Positions 8,233-17,999 of a DNA stretch of 64,000 bases are shown here, in pieces. The notes under the pieces were generated by a model. That model did not search any database and was not told where the DNA came from. It saw only the letters and a program-made list of their open reading frames with translations. Positions within the stretch are counted from its first letter, which is position 1; every line of letters starts with the position of its first letter. The position numbers and the translations under genes were made by a program. This stretch comes from Telmatobacter sp. DSM 110680 (GTDB taxonomy: Bacteria; Acidobacteriota; Terriglobia; Terriglobales; Acidobacteriaceae). The stretch is from the NCBI RefSeq assembly GCF_039994875.1, contig NZ_CP121196.1:5394001-5458000 (forward strand), read 5' to 3'.

Positions 8233-10152
8233 ATGAACGCTTTACGATTTCTTACCGCTGTTCTTTGTTTCGGCCTTCTGCTTGATCGGCCCGCGTTTGC
8301 CACAAACCTGGTAACAGGAAACGGCTTTGGTTTTGCGGTCGTGTCTCCGCAGACCGCTAGTGTCACCAAGTTTTACGTGCATCCTTACAGCTTCGTCAGG
8401 CCCGATCCACAGAACTCGCTCAGCGAAGGAATCGAGACTGGCAATTTTCTAAAAAGCCTGGGCTGGGGCGATTCGGCCCTGCATGCCAGCAGGGCGGAAT
8501 ACGAAGATGATTCGCACGTCATCCACGTCCGCAACAGCGCTGGGGAAGGGTTCTTCTTCATGCCCTTCGGCTTCCCACGTCCAGCGCTCATCGTTAGCTG
8601 GCAGTCTCGATCCGAGGACTCCTTGGCTAAGAACCTATCTGCCGAATGGAGCCATGCAATCAAGTCGCGGACAACTGTACCGACAGTCGACTACCAAGTT
8701 CAATTGCTGAAATTTGAGGGAATAGACGAAGCCCTGCTTCTCATTCCACTCGGTACTCCACAAACTCATCCCGCGAGTCAAAATTTGCTTGCCACCAATT
8801 CAGCATGGGCCTTGGTTGCCGTCGACAGCGAAAACGACCTTGCCGGGACCATCCGCGAATTCGAAGGCTGGCGATCCGGCCTCTCGCCTCGCCAGCTGGC
8901 AAAGCGCGAAGTTGAGCAACTCGACCAATGGCGGGCTGTGCCGTCTGTCCAATTCAAGAGCGAGAACGAACGGCATCTTTGGCGCCAAAGCGAGGTAATG
9001 CTTCGCATGGCGCAGAGCCGTGAACAGAATCGCGCTGGACGAAACAGCAACGGCCTCATTGTCGCGAGTCTGCCCGACGGCGTCTGGTTCACGCCATGGG
9101 TGCGAGATATGGCTTGGGCAGCCGTGGCACTCGCGCGGATGGGACATCGCGATGAAGCGCGTGCCGCACTGCTTGCTTATTTCAACGCGCAGCCTACTGG
9201 AAAAATGCGCGCTCAAACTGCCAATACTGATTACCAGATCTCTGTAGTTAGGTATTTCGGCAACGGTTCCGAAGAGCCATTTTTTACCGAAGAAGGCAGC
9301 AACAATATCGAATTCGACGACTGGGGCGAAGCCTTGTGGGTGCTCGGTCAATACCTCAAAAAATATGACGATCCGAACCTACTCCGCACACCCACCTATC
9401 GCGGTCCCCTTTATGAAAGTGCGAGAGATTACATCGTCAAACCGCTACTCGCGAACCTCGAGACCTATAAGGATGGACAGATTGTGGCCGCGGATACTTC
9501 CATCTGGGAAGAGCGACAGAAAGACAAAAAACATTTTGCCTTTTCGACTGCGGCCGCCATCGTTGGCCTGCAGAACTTTAGTGAGATTGCACAACATGCC
9601 GGAGATGAATCCACTCGGGCCGATGTTATCAAACATCTGAACTTACTCGAAAAGGGTTTCGACGCTGCATTCATTCGCGATGGAGAGCTTCACGGGACTC
9701 TGGAAGAAGGAATAAAAAACGACATCGACGGCGCCCTTCTGCCGATCATCCATTTCGGCGTCGTCATGGATCCTGCGCTGGTGCGAAATACGGTGGACAG
9801 GATGGAACTTCTTAAAGTCGCCTCCGGAGGGTACCGCCGCGTTCGAAGCACTTACACCGACCCCGCCATTTTTGAGTACTGGTATGAACGCCAGGAATTC
9901 CTGTTTGTCGATATCAGCTTGGCCGAAGTCTACCGAGGTTTGGGACGTATCGCAGACGCAGATGCGATCATCGCGCGCATCGTTTCAAAGGCCGCTGCTG
10001 ATCACAACATCATTCCTGAAATGTATGTGTCAGTCCCTTGCAAATTATTCCCTGGGAAAATCGGAAATCCGACCGGCGCAAGACCCATGGTTGGCTATGG
10101 TGCAGGGATTTTCATCCTCGATCTACTCGACCGCGAGCCTTTGCGGCGCTGA
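8233..10152 (+). CDS. Secreted six-hairpin glycosidase-like protein
   Basis: The 639-aa product begins at the ATG at 8233 with a clear signal peptide (MNALRFLTAVLCFGLLLDRPAFA), cut near residue 23. A beta-rich N-terminal part of about 230 residues is followed by an (alpha/alpha)6 region. That region contains WFTPWVRDMAWAAVALARMG and EFDDWGEALWVLGQYL, typical of GH15-like six-hairpin enzymes, where the acidic residues line the active site. The exact family and substrate are not clear. The track also opens the frame at 8194, but that would bury the signal peptide. Its position opposite GH127 suggests joint work on an arabinose- or glucose-containing glycan. Confidence 0.7.
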   Translation: MNALRFLTAVLCFGLLLDRPAFATNLVTGNGFGFAVVSPQTASVTKFYVHPYSFVRPDPQNSLSEGIETGNFLKSLGWGDSALHASRAEYEDDSHVIHVRNSAGEGFFFMPFGFPRPALIVSWQSRSEDSLAKNLSAEWSHAIKSRTTVPTVDYQVQLLKFEGIDEALLLIPLGTPQTHPASQNLLATNSAWALVAVDSENDLAGTIREFEGWRSGLSPRQLAKREVEQLDQWRAVPSVQFKSENERHLWRQSEVMLRMAQSREQNRAGRNSNGLIVASLPDGVWFTPWVRDMAWAAVALARMGHRDEARAALLAYFNAQPTGKMRAQTANTDYQISVVRYFGNGSEEPFFTEEGSNNIEFDDWGEALWVLGQYLKKYDDPNLLRTPTYRGPLYESARDYIVKPLLANLETYKDGQIVAADTSIWEERQKDKKHFAFSTAAAIVGLQNFSEIAQHAGDESTRADVIKHLNLLEKGFDAAFIRDGELHGTLEEGIKNDIDGALLPIIHFGVVMDPALVRNTVDRMELLKVASGGYRRVRSTYTDPAIFEYWYERQEFLFVDISLAEVYRGLGRIADADAIIARIVSKAAADHNIIPEMYVSVPCKLFPGKIGNPTGARPMVGYGAGIFILDLLDREPLRR

Positions 10153-10250
10153 GTGCAATCACCTGGAATTGCGACAGTTGGCTCACCATCAGGCTTCTCC
10201 CGCTCAGGTGGGGATAGGCGACAGCATGAATATTGGATTGTTCAATTTAG

Positions 10251-10325
10251 TGGTGGCCAGGGACGGGATTGAACCGCCGACGCCGGCCTTTTCAGGGCCG
10301 CGCTCTACCACTGAGCTACCTGGCC
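10251..10325 (-). tRNA. tRNA-Phe (GAA), CCA encoded
   Basis: The minus strand folds into a full cloverleaf of 75 nt. The acceptor stem is GGCCAGG with CCTGGCC, and the D arm is GCTCAGTGGTAGAGC. The anticodon stem is CGGCC/GGCCG with loop CTGAAAA (anticodon GAA), and the T arm contains GGTTCAATCC. The 3' CCA is genomically encoded at 10251-10253. It stands alone, with no integrase or duplicated tRNA end nearby. Confidence 0.95.
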
Positions 10326-10486
10326 TCAGTGCAGACTTTCGGTTGCATCTGCTGTGCGGAATCCGGTTTTGCCGGATAAGTGGGCGGTTCCACGGACAGT
10401 CTGTTGCAACGACTTGGGTAGTATATCAATTCGCAATCGACCGCGCCAAACCCTCCGGCGGGTTTAGTGGCATGATGGCCAAACCT

Positions 10487-12361
10487 CTATTTGCTCGCCA
10501 CGCTTCGTTTGACTGCGTTCAGAGGAATTTCCAGCGTCCCAACTTTGTGCGAAGCTTCATCGTAGACGCCGGTGCGAAGCCAGTATTGCCCCTTCGGCGC
10601 GGCGATCTGACCGTGCATTTGCAATCCAGTCTTCTGGAAGGCAGCATAGGCGTCTGGCTTAATCGCGAGGTTCACCAGATGATCTTCACGGCTTGCGGCT
10701 CGACCGTACTTGTCATAAACGATCATCGACAGGTTCAACCTGCCCGTATGCACTCCGTCCTGGCCCAGTTTCAAATGCAAATCATCCAAGTCGAGAGCGA
10801 AATCGACAGAATAACGATCTAGGGGTCCGTTCAGAGAGGGCTTGGCGGCGGCGGTCCCTGTAGCCTTTGCATTCATCTGTTGCACCAGTGTCTTGTAGAG
10901 GATTTGCTCTGACTCGGGCATTCCGAAGACCATGAAAGGCTCAAGGGGATCAAGTCGCGTCGGGTTTTGCGAGGCGCTCTCCGCGGCCTGTTCCTGTCTC
11001 CCCTGCGCAGCCCCCGGCAACGCGTCGTCGCGCGCGATGTAGCCTTGTCGATACGACAACTTGTAATGCTCGTTATCTCCAACCTTCAGTTCAATTTTTC
11101 GGTAGCTGCCGTCCATCCTGGAATTTGTCGGCGAATAGGAAATTGTATAGAAATTGCTGCTTTGGTCCGTAACCTTACCGATAATCTCGGAGAGATCATT
11201 CATGTTGTAGAAAGCTTTGCCGCCTGTCTCTTGGGCTAGCATATCCATCGTTGAATCACTTGAATTTTTTTTCTGCCGCTCGTTTTGCAGTCCGCCAGAA
11301 AGTCCACCCTCGCCGGCACTTGGAGCATCCCCGGTAACAGCCGGAGGAGGTCCAAGCAACTGCGGCGCAGATGTGATCGTGGGATCAAGTAAATTCTCTG
11401 CCTGGTAATAGCGTGGAACATCCGCGCCCCGCACATCCACCGGGTAAATTGCCACTCGAGCTGCCGCGAGCATATTGATTGTCTTGTCGATCGAGCCTTC
11501 AAAACGCATCGATGTCTGTCCAAACAACTCAAGTGGAAATGCGCCTGACATCCAAATCACATTCTTGCGGCCTGGAAACGATCCCAGGAATGCGGCCAGC
11601 TGATTCAAATTCTGCAGCGTTCTGTATTCACGATCGCTGTCCTGGGAGTAATGCGTCTCCTGCAGAAATTGCTGAAATGCCGCGATTGACTGTGGAGAAA
11701 CGGAGAATGCAACTTGATTCGATCCCGCCGCTTCCATCTCGGTCATCATTTCGAGCGTCTTGCCCTCCGCGTGAGACTCCTCCTGCGACTCCAGCAATAC
11801 CGCTGGCTCCGACTTGTCATTCTTGCGGTAGCCTAGAGCCGCGGCCAAGAGCGCCGGGTCGTCTGAAAAACCCTGGATGAAACTCAACCGCATCGACATC
11901 GTAAAGATAGCGAGTCTCGTTCCTGGCTTGAGGGTCTTCAGGTAATGCTCCGCCGCCTTCTTCAGATACATCTGGTCAGCCATCGGAGTGTTCAAGGCAT
12001 CCAGCACCAGGACATTTACTGCCGGAGGCATCGGAAGCGGAGAGAAATTGGTGAACTCATTCGGAGGCATCTGCGGGAGAGTCCCGTTTCGTCTGCTGCT
12101 AGCCAGCGACTCGGCATTGTGTTCTTCGAAATATCCGATCGACTGCTTCTTGCCCTCTTCCAGCACTCTGAAGTCGCCCTGCTTCAGGCCCTTTACTGGA
12201 TTGCCGTTTTTATCGGTAACAATCACGTCTACCAAGACTGCGCGACTGTTCACTCTCAAGGTGGTCTCAGGCAGGGAATTTGTCGAGTCATTGCTCTGAG
12301 CCAACAAGGCCGTGGCACATATAGCTGCAAATGCGGTGATTCCCATCCTTAGACGCTTCAT
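10487..12361 (-). CDS. Secreted VWA domain protein (TIGR03436-type)
   Basis: The 624-aa product has a signal peptide (MKRLRMGITAFAAICATALLAQ). The acidobacterial VWA-related signature VDVIVTDKNGNPVKGLKQGDF follows at about residues 43-63. The von Willebrand A fold (VNVLVLDALNTPMADQMYLKKA) comes after that. The DxSxS metal site is not canonical: the strand ends in LDALNT. The end of the domain carries GGKAFYNMNDL and a TISYSPTN strand, as in family members. Function is unknown; members are exported and very abundant in Acidobacteriota. The ATG at 12361 has a GGGAGG ribosome site. It lies 69 bp downstream of the 421-aa secreted protein on the same strand, so they are probably one operon. Confidence 0.85.
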   Translation of the reverse strand: MKRLRMGITAFAAICATALLAQSNDSTNSLPETTLRVNSRAVLVDVIVTDKNGNPVKGLKQGDFRVLEEGKKQSIGYFEEHNAESLASSRRNGTLPQMPPNEFTNFSPLPMPPAVNVLVLDALNTPMADQMYLKKAAEHYLKTLKPGTRLAIFTMSMRLSFIQGFSDDPALLAAALGYRKNDKSEPAVLLESQEESHAEGKTLEMMTEMEAAGSNQVAFSVSPQSIAAFQQFLQETHYSQDSDREYRTLQNLNQLAAFLGSFPGRKNVIWMSGAFPLELFGQTSMRFEGSIDKTINMLAAARVAIYPVDVRGADVPRYYQAENLLDPTITSAPQLLGPPPAVTGDAPSAGEGGLSGGLQNERQKKNSSDSTMDMLAQETGGKAFYNMNDLSEIIGKVTDQSSNFYTISYSPTNSRMDGSYRKIELKVGDNEHYKLSYRQGYIARDDALPGAAQGRQEQAAESASQNPTRLDPLEPFMVFGMPESEQILYKTLVQQMNAKATGTAAAKPSLNGPLDRYSVDFALDLDDLHLKLGQDGVHTGRLNLSMIVYDKYGRAASREDHLVNLAIKPDAYAAFQKTGLQMHGQIAAPKGQYWLRTGVYDEASHKVGTLEIPLNAVKRSVASK

Positions 12362-12430
12362 GCGAGGACCTCCCACGCTCGGAAAGACTAGCACCTTGCT
12401 AATGCTGTCGTCCCGGTAAAACCATCCGTT

Positions 12431-13696
12431 TTAGGGCTGCTTGATCTGCCCACTGGCTGCCGGACTGCCCGGCTTGAATTGTTCGCCACCACTTGGTGGC
12501 CTTTCGATAGGCTTTTCCGGCGAAGAATGGCTATTGCCTGCTTCATCAAAGATCATGGTGACATTGGAGCCGAACCGGTGGTAATTCGAGAAAATCGTTT
12601 GGTTAACCATCATCACCGGCTTCCGAAGTTTATGGTTCCCATGCGCGCAGCCATTCGCTTCCTCATTCATAAAAGTCAGGCTTCGCAATGGGCAGATCGA
12701 TCGGCGGTTGCCGAGTACCACCAAGCCATATTCGATGACGCTAGCCACATGCGTTACCGGATCGCCGGGCTTTGACTCCGCCGCCAAAGTGATCCGCAGA
12801 ATGGCGCCGCTCTTTGGGTCCAATGCCAGTTCGCCGCTATAGCCGGGCAAGTCGTGAAACGAAACATGGTCCTGGCACGCATCCGTGACCTCGTAGTGGG
12901 AGAATTCTCGAGGAACGGAATATCGAAAAGCAGCCGCCGGACCCGCCATAGATTGCTCCCAGTGGTCGAATGCGATGCTGCCCTTCTCCACATCCATCAG
13001 CACCACGGCCGCTTCGGCTCCGAATTCACCACGACTTTCCAAACCATTGTCTTTTCTTTTTACCTGCCCCGGCCCGGCTCCCTCGTCGGTGACTTCCTGT
13101 CCATCACGGAAAGTGATCCTTCGCTGTTCTGATCCAACGCGATGAAGCCCGGCTTGATCGGCTGTTGCCTGGAAATATTTCATGGCCATCGGGGAATCGT
13201 CGAATCGAGTTGTCGTTTGCGTTGCCATGAAATTCGGCAAGTGTGATAACTCGCGCAGCACGTACGAACGCGACTCCTGGAGCATCTTCTGTTGCGCTGC
13301 TGCATCCGGCGGCGGGCGAAGGATCTGTTCGGCCGCTGGCAGCCTCAATAAGGCGGAGCGATCCGCCAGCTGTTCGAGTGCCTGTTGCACGTGTGCGCCG
13401 AGATTGTATTTCCCAACAAATCGGTACATAGTGAGCGTGCTTAGACGCTCCGTCAGTTCGATTCCCGCAACCTTGGGTAAAAGCTCGTCGTCCTGATCGA
13501 GTTGCTGCAACAGATCGCCATCACTGATCTCCCCGATCTCTTCGGGTGCGCCTTGTTTTACCATCTTCGCGGTTTGCGGTAGATGAGCCGCATGCTGCGC
13601 GAGAATCCCCTCAAGTTGACTCACAGTCATTTTTTCGCTGGCGCTCGCTGGTAAAACGAGTGCCGACGAAATCCCGATGAGTAACAGCAATCTCAT
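12431..13696 (-). CDS. Secreted protein of unknown function, co-transcribed with VWA gene
   Basis: The 421-aa product has a signal peptide (MRLLLLIGISSALVLPASASE). A helical N-terminal half with many Gln/Leu/Ala follows (about residues 25-140), then a beta-rich C-terminal half. I recognise no family. Similar two-part secreted proteins occur in Acidobacteriota beside VWA proteins. The start is the ATG at 13696 with a GGAAGGG ribosome site; the TTG just before it is less likely. A 69-bp gap to the downstream VWA gene supports one transcript. The product probably stays in the periplasm or is secreted. The last 30 residues are rich in Pro/Gly/Ser. Confidence 0.65.
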   Translation of the reverse strand: MRLLLLIGISSALVLPASASEKMTVSQLEGILAQHAAHLPQTAKMVKQGAPEEIGEISDGDLLQQLDQDDELLPKVAGIELTERLSTLTMYRFVGKYNLGAHVQQALEQLADRSALLRLPAAEQILRPPPDAAAQQKMLQESRSYVLRELSHLPNFMATQTTTRFDDSPMAMKYFQATADQAGLHRVGSEQRRITFRDGQEVTDEGAGPGQVKRKDNGLESRGEFGAEAAVVLMDVEKGSIAFDHWEQSMAGPAAAFRYSVPREFSHYEVTDACQDHVSFHDLPGYSGELALDPKSGAILRITLAAESKPGDPVTHVASVIEYGLVVLGNRRSICPLRSLTFMNEEANGCAHGNHKLRKPVMMVNQTIFSNYHRFGSNVTMIFDEAGNSHSSPEKPIERPPSGGEQFKPGSPAASGQIKQP

Positions 13697-13906
13697 CAAA
13701 AGAGACCCTTCCGCTGACCCGCGCGATCCTTAATGGTCCAACCTGAGAACTTGCGCCGAAGATCGTTAGCTCCTCCATTTGCGGGAACCAACGTTAGCCC
13801 CCGATTCTAGCGCAATTATCCTCCGCAAATGTCTCAGAATCTTCATGCAGTCGTGCGTTGCCCTCGCCGGTGTTAACCTTTCCATAGCTTTAGCGACAAA
13901 GTTTTT

Positions 13907-16660
13907 ATGTCTCTGAAAAAGCCAACTCGCCGCGAATTCCTCGTTGCGGGTTCAACTGCGGCCATCGCCGCCGCGGTCCCTGCTAACACTTCCGATGCTG
14001 CCTCGCGGCCAAACGCAGCCCCAGCATTTGCGGCGTTAGATGGCGAATTGCTGCCGTTCTCCCCTGCGGACCTAGCTCAGCCAGGTTCCCAAAGGACTTT
14101 CAACGGAGATAGAGCAACCCAAGTTGCCATGCCTATTGGGGGTCTCGGCGCCGGATGCGTCTGCGTCAATGGCTCTGGCGGCTTGCAGGACTTCTGTATT
14201 CGAACCCGTCCAGAAACCACTGCACTCCCGGCAGGATTCACCTCGAATTCCGGTGAAGCCGCCTTCGCCATTCTTCATGTAAAGGGTGCAACTCCTGTCA
14301 CCAAGCTCATTGAAGGGCCGTTCCCTCCTTTCAAAATTTTTGACCAGGGATTGCAGGGGCAGGGATTGCGCCGCGGCGGATCCGAAGGGTTTCCGCGCTT
14401 TGAGAAGTGCAACTTTCGCGGTGAGTTCCCTTTCGCGGAGGCTCGGTTTGCCGATCAGGCTATTCCGCTCGACATATCTCTCGTAGCCTGGAACCCCTTC
14501 ATTCCACTCGACGACAAGAACTCCGGCATCCCTTGCGCCATCCTTGAGTACACGTTTCGCAACACGGCGTCACGTGCAGTCGACTATGAGTTTTCCTACC
14601 ATCTTTCGCATCTAGCGCCTGGCTGTCGCCCCGACCAGGCCGCCAGTGCCAATAGCGTGATACCAGGCAAGGGTGCTTTTCTTTTCAATCGAGAATCGCC
14701 CAACGCAGAGGCCTACGGCAGTGCCACCCTGACCACCATCGGCGCAAAACCCAAGATAAAGGCTATGTGGCTGCGCAGCCCGGGCTGGGAATTCGATTCC
14801 CTTTCCGCTCTATGGCGAGAGGTTTCCTCCGGGAACTTCACCACCAATGAAGGATCAAACACTACCGACAATGCGGGCCGCAACGGTGCTTCTATCTTGT
14901 TGGAGGGCCATCTCGGCCCGGGTGAATCGCACACATTTCCCATCCTTATTACCTGGCACTTCCCCAACTGCTATCTAAGCGAGGGCGGAGTCGCAACCGC
15001 TCAAACTTCAGCGGGCATTGAAGGCCAGCCTGGCTGTCGTACAGTTCCCGCCGATGCTCCTCCGCCCTGGCATCCTTACTATTCCACGCTGTGGAAGGAC
15101 GCTCGCGACGTTGCCGCCTACGTGGAACAAAACTACCCCAGTCTCCGCACTCGTACCATCCAGTTCAAGAACGCAATCTTCAATTCCACGTTTCCGCCGT
15201 ACGCGCTTGATGCCATCTCCGCGAATCTAGCGATTTTGAAAGCGCCAACCATCCTGCGCGAGGCAAGCGGCAACATCTGGGGATGGGAAGGTTGCTTTCC
15301 TGATGCCGGCTGCTGCCACGGCTCGTGCACCCACGTGTGGAATTACGCGCAGGCACTCCCGCATCTCTACCCTCAGCTTGAGCGAACCCTTCGCGACCTT
15401 GAACTCGTTCGGTCCATGGACGAACGCGGCCACATCAACTTTCGTGGAGCTATTCCCGATGGTCCAGTCGATCACACCGGTCACGCCGCTGCCGATGGCC
15501 AACTTGGTGGCATCATGAAGGTTTTCCGGGACTGGCAGATTTCCGGCGATCCCGCATGGCTGAAGCGAATGTACCCGCTCGCCAAGCGGTCTTTGGATTA
15601 TGGAATCGCCACTTGGGACCCCGACCATCGCGGCGCGCTCTTCGAGCCGCACCACAATACATATGACATCGAGTTCTGGGGACCCGATGGCATGTGCACC
15701 ACAATCTATCTTGGTGCTCTCTGCGCCATGGCTAACATGGCAACCACCCTCGGTGAATCCGCGGATGCCAAGCTCTACGGTGATCTTGCCCAGCGCTCTG
15801 CGAAGTTCCTGGATGAAAATCTCTTCAACAACGACTACTACCAGCAGAAGGTCGATTTCCAGAATCTCCACGACAGATCGTTCGCGCAATCGATTGCCCA
15901 GGTGGATGAGAAGAGTAGCGAAATGCAGCAGCTGCTCAAGCGCGAAGGACCGAAATATCAATACGGCTCCGGCTGTCTTTCCGATGGCGTGATTGGTGCG
16001 TGGATGGCCGGCATCTATGGCATCGATACGCCGCTCTCGCAGAAGAACGTTCGCTCCACGTTGCAAGCCATTTTCCGCAACAACTTTAAGACTGATCTCA
16101 GTCAGCACGCCAACGCTCAGCGCCCCGGCTATGCGATGGGCCACGAACCCGGGCTGTTGTTGTGTAGCTGGCCTCGCGGCGAAAAGCCGACATTGCCCTT
16201 CGTCTACTCCGACGAGGTATGGACTGGCATCGAATACCAAGTCGCCTCTCACCTGATTCACGAAGGGTTCGTCGACGATGGCCTCACCATCGTAAAGGCA
16301 GTGCGTAATCGCTACGACGGACGCACCCGCAATCCATGGAACGAATATGAGTGCGGCAACTGGTACGCCCGGGCAATGTCGAGCTTTGCATTGGTAGGCG
16401 CACTCTCCGGCTTCCGCTACTCTGCCGTCGACAAGACTTTACACTTTGGTCCAAAGCTCAAGGTGCATCCGTTTGTAAGCTTTTTCTCCACCGCTACTGG
16501 GTATGGCACCATTGCGCTCGATGGCCACGTGATCACTGTGAACGTGATCGAAGGCGAACTGCTCATAGAAAAACTCCAGCTCGCCGATGCAGAAGGCGCT
16601 CGATCACTGGACTGGAAGGTCGCCGCCCGTGTCGGCGTTCCCGCGACCAGATCACTCTAG
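13907..16660 (+). CDS. GH116 glycosidase (non-lysosomal glucosylceramidase-like), Tat-exported
   Basis: The 917-aa protein opens with a Tat signal (TRREFLVAGSTAAIAAAVPA, residues 7-26). It then follows the GH116 layout: an N-terminal beta-sandwich beginning at PIGGLGAGCVCVNGSGG and a C-terminal (alpha/alpha)6 domain. Landmarks are NIWGWEGCFPDAGCCHGSCTHVW, HNTYDIEFWGPDGMC, and the end segment YECGNWYARAMSS. Bacterial GH116 enzymes are beta-glucosidases, beta-xylosidases or N-acetylglucosaminidases, and the human relative is GBA2. The length fits the family. The cysteine-rich stretch near residue 465 is typical of the subgroup found in soil bacteria. It is divergent from the secreted 421-aa protein with a 210-bp gap. 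Confidence 0.88.
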   Translation: MSLKKPTRREFLVAGSTAAIAAAVPANTSDAASRPNAAPAFAALDGELLPFSPADLAQPGSQRTFNGDRATQVAMPIGGLGAGCVCVNGSGGLQDFCIRTRPETTALPAGFTSNSGEAAFAILHVKGATPVTKLIEGPFPPFKIFDQGLQGQGLRRGGSEGFPRFEKCNFRGEFPFAEARFADQAIPLDISLVAWNPFIPLDDKNSGIPCAILEYTFRNTASRAVDYEFSYHLSHLAPGCRPDQAASANSVIPGKGAFLFNRESPNAEAYGSATLTTIGAKPKIKAMWLRSPGWEFDSLSALWREVSSGNFTTNEGSNTTDNAGRNGASILLEGHLGPGESHTFPILITWHFPNCYLSEGGVATAQTSAGIEGQPGCRTVPADAPPPWHPYYSTLWKDARDVAAYVEQNYPSLRTRTIQFKNAIFNSTFPPYALDAISANLAILKAPTILREASGNIWGWEGCFPDAGCCHGSCTHVWNYAQALPHLYPQLERTLRDLELVRSMDERGHINFRGAIPDGPVDHTGHAAADGQLGGIMKVFRDWQISGDPAWLKRMYPLAKRSLDYGIATWDPDHRGALFEPHHNTYDIEFWGPDGMCTTIYLGALCAMANMATTLGESADAKLYGDLAQRSAKFLDENLFNNDYYQQKVDFQNLHDRSFAQSIAQVDEKSSEMQQLLKREGPKYQYGSGCLSDGVIGAWMAGIYGIDTPLSQKNVRSTLQAIFRNNFKTDLSQHANAQRPGYAMGHEPGLLLCSWPRGEKPTLPFVYSDEVWTGIEYQVASHLIHEGFVDDGLTIVKAVRNRYDGRTRNPWNEYECGNWYARAMSSFALVGALSGFRYSAVDKTLHFGPKLKVHPFVSFFSTATGYGTIALDGHVITVNVIEGELLIEKLQLADAEGARSLDWKVAARVGVPATRSL

Positions 16661-16763
16661 GATTCACTTCTGTAAGCATCGCGCCGCATCGTCAATGTTT
16701 CATTTCTCAGCCTTGCAATGATGCTCACATCTTCTTCGCGCCGCTGCCGACTATCATCTCCAT

Positions 16764-17402
16764 GTGCACACCCACTATCGCCTCGGCGACATTCTCGCTA
16801 ACTCCATCACGCATGGAGTAGGCGCTGCGCTTGCGCTTGTGGGGGCAATCTATCTTATAGTCGTCAGCACCCGCGGCTCCGTCTGGATCGTAACGAGCTG
16901 TTCGATCTTTGCGTCTACGCTCGTGCTCGTCTATCTCTGCTCCACTCTCTATCACTCTCTGGTTCGCACCCGCGCGCGTCACGTCCTTCATGTACTCGAT
17001 CACTCTGCTATCTATCTGCTCATCGCAGGAACTTATACACCTTTCACGTTGGTTTCGCTTCGCGGGCCGGTAGGTTGGACTCTCTTTGCGATCGTCTGGA
17101 CACTGGCCATTGCCGGCATCATCTTCAAAAGCTTTGCAGTAGGACGATTCGAAGTGGCTTCCGCTGTCGTCTACCTATTCCAGGGATGGATTGTCATCTT
17201 CGCGGCGCGCCCGTTGATGCATGCCATCAGTCCACACGGCCTGCTCTGGCTTGGCGCCGGTGGCGTGGCTTATACCTTGGGCATCGTCTTCTTCGCCTTG
17301 GATCGCATCCCTTACTTCCACGCCGCGTGGCATCTGTTTGTGCTCGCTGGCAGCATCGCCCATTATTTTGCCATCCTGTTCTACATCGTTCCCTCGGCCT
17401 GA
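16764..17402 (+). CDS. Hemolysin III / PAQR family membrane protein
   Basis: This 212-aa protein has seven predicted membrane helices. It carries the family histidines: SITHG near residue 16, CSTLYHSL, LDHSAIYLLIAGTYTP and AAWHLFVLAGSIAHYF near the end, which form the metal site of PAQR/hemolysin III proteins. Bacterial members (YqfA/TrhA) affect membrane fluidity and lipid balance rather than being true toxins. The start at 16764 puts the first helix at residue 18. It lies about 100 bp behind GH116 and may be read with it, but no functional link is evident. Confidence 0.88.
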   Translation: MHTHYRLGDILANSITHGVGAALALVGAIYLIVVSTRGSVWIVTSCSIFASTLVLVYLCSTLYHSLVRTRARHVLHVLDHSAIYLLIAGTYTPFTLVSLRGPVGWTLFAIVWTLAIAGIIFKSFAVGRFEVASAVVYLFQGWIVIFAARPLMHAISPHGLLWLGAGGVAYTLGIVFFALDRIPYFHAAWHLFVLAGSIAHYFAILFYIVPSA

Positions 17403-17424
17403 AATCCGCCCAATTTACAGCACC

Positions 17425-17439
17425 GTTCCATAATGGAAC
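17425..17439. promoter_or_regulatory. 15-bp perfect palindrome
   Basis: GTTCCAT-A-ATGGAAC is a perfect inverted repeat with a single central base. It lies 23 bp after the hemolysin III stop and about 90 bp before the next gene. A second small inverted repeat (ACCCA/TGGGT) follows at about 17443-17457. It could be an operator for the gene at 17529 or part of a weak terminator. Confidence 0.4.
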
Positions 17440-17528
17440 ATGACCCATTACTTTTGGGTGGGATCGTGCATTGGACTTTCGATTTTTTCAAAACTGCCGA
17501 TGCTACACTTCGCGTGGAGTGAACGAGC

Positions 17529-17894
17529 ATGACACCAGATCCCTATCGCAACGCCTACCAGAAAGCTCTCGAAGACCTGACCGTCATCTCCGAGACGTTT
17601 GAGCAGCTGAGCAACCGCAAAAAGCACGTTGAGAACCTCGTTTTGGCGCTGCAGCCAATCTTCTCTTCGGCACAGAGCGACGCGCCCACGAGTTCATCCA
17701 TCGTCGAGATGCACGCTCCGCAAACCTCACACGAGATGTCATTGGAGACACCAGAACCCACTGCCGAGACGGAGCACCGGTTTTCATTTCTTAATGTTCC
17801 CGCGCCCCTGCCCGAATCCGATGGCGATCCGTTCGAACGTCGCGTAAAAGCAAACTTCCGCTTCAGAGGCCTTTCCGCGCAGCGATCTTTCTAA
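17529..17894 (+). CDS. Small hypothetical protein with N-terminal coiled-coil
   Basis: The 121-aa protein has no signal peptide. Residues 1-45 form a charged amphipathic helix (YQKALEDLTVISETFEQLSN), likely a coiled coil. The middle is low-complexity Ser/Thr/Pro/Glu, and the end is basic (RRVKANFRFRGLSAQRSF). I recognise no family. The ATG at 17529 has a GGAG ribosome site at good distance and an extended -10-like TGCTACACT upstream. Codon use resembles that of its neighbours, so the gene looks real. The basic tail might bind nucleic acid, but this is a guess. Confidence 0.6.
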   Translation: MTPDPYRNAYQKALEDLTVISETFEQLSNRKKHVENLVLALQPIFSSAQSDAPTSSSIVEMHAPQTSHEMSLETPEPTAETEHRFSFLNVPAPLPESDGDPFERRVKANFRFRGLSAQRSF

Positions 17895-17999
17895 GCCGAT
17901 CAACATCCATACCACTGCAAAAGCGACAGGCTTCTCAGACCACGGCCGACACAGACTACAATCGCGTGTCGGCCATTCTGTCTGTAAAGGAGGCGTTGG

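Noticed and set aside
10152..10330. tRNA-Phe as a mobile-element attachment site
   Set aside because: No integrase and no duplicated tRNA 3' end on either side.
15227..16261. 344-aa minus-strand open frame
   Set aside because: Shadow of the GH116 gene; no homology and no ribosome site.
16300..17450. Short frames within the GH116 end and the hemolysin III gene
   Set aside because: Out-of-frame readings of real genes.
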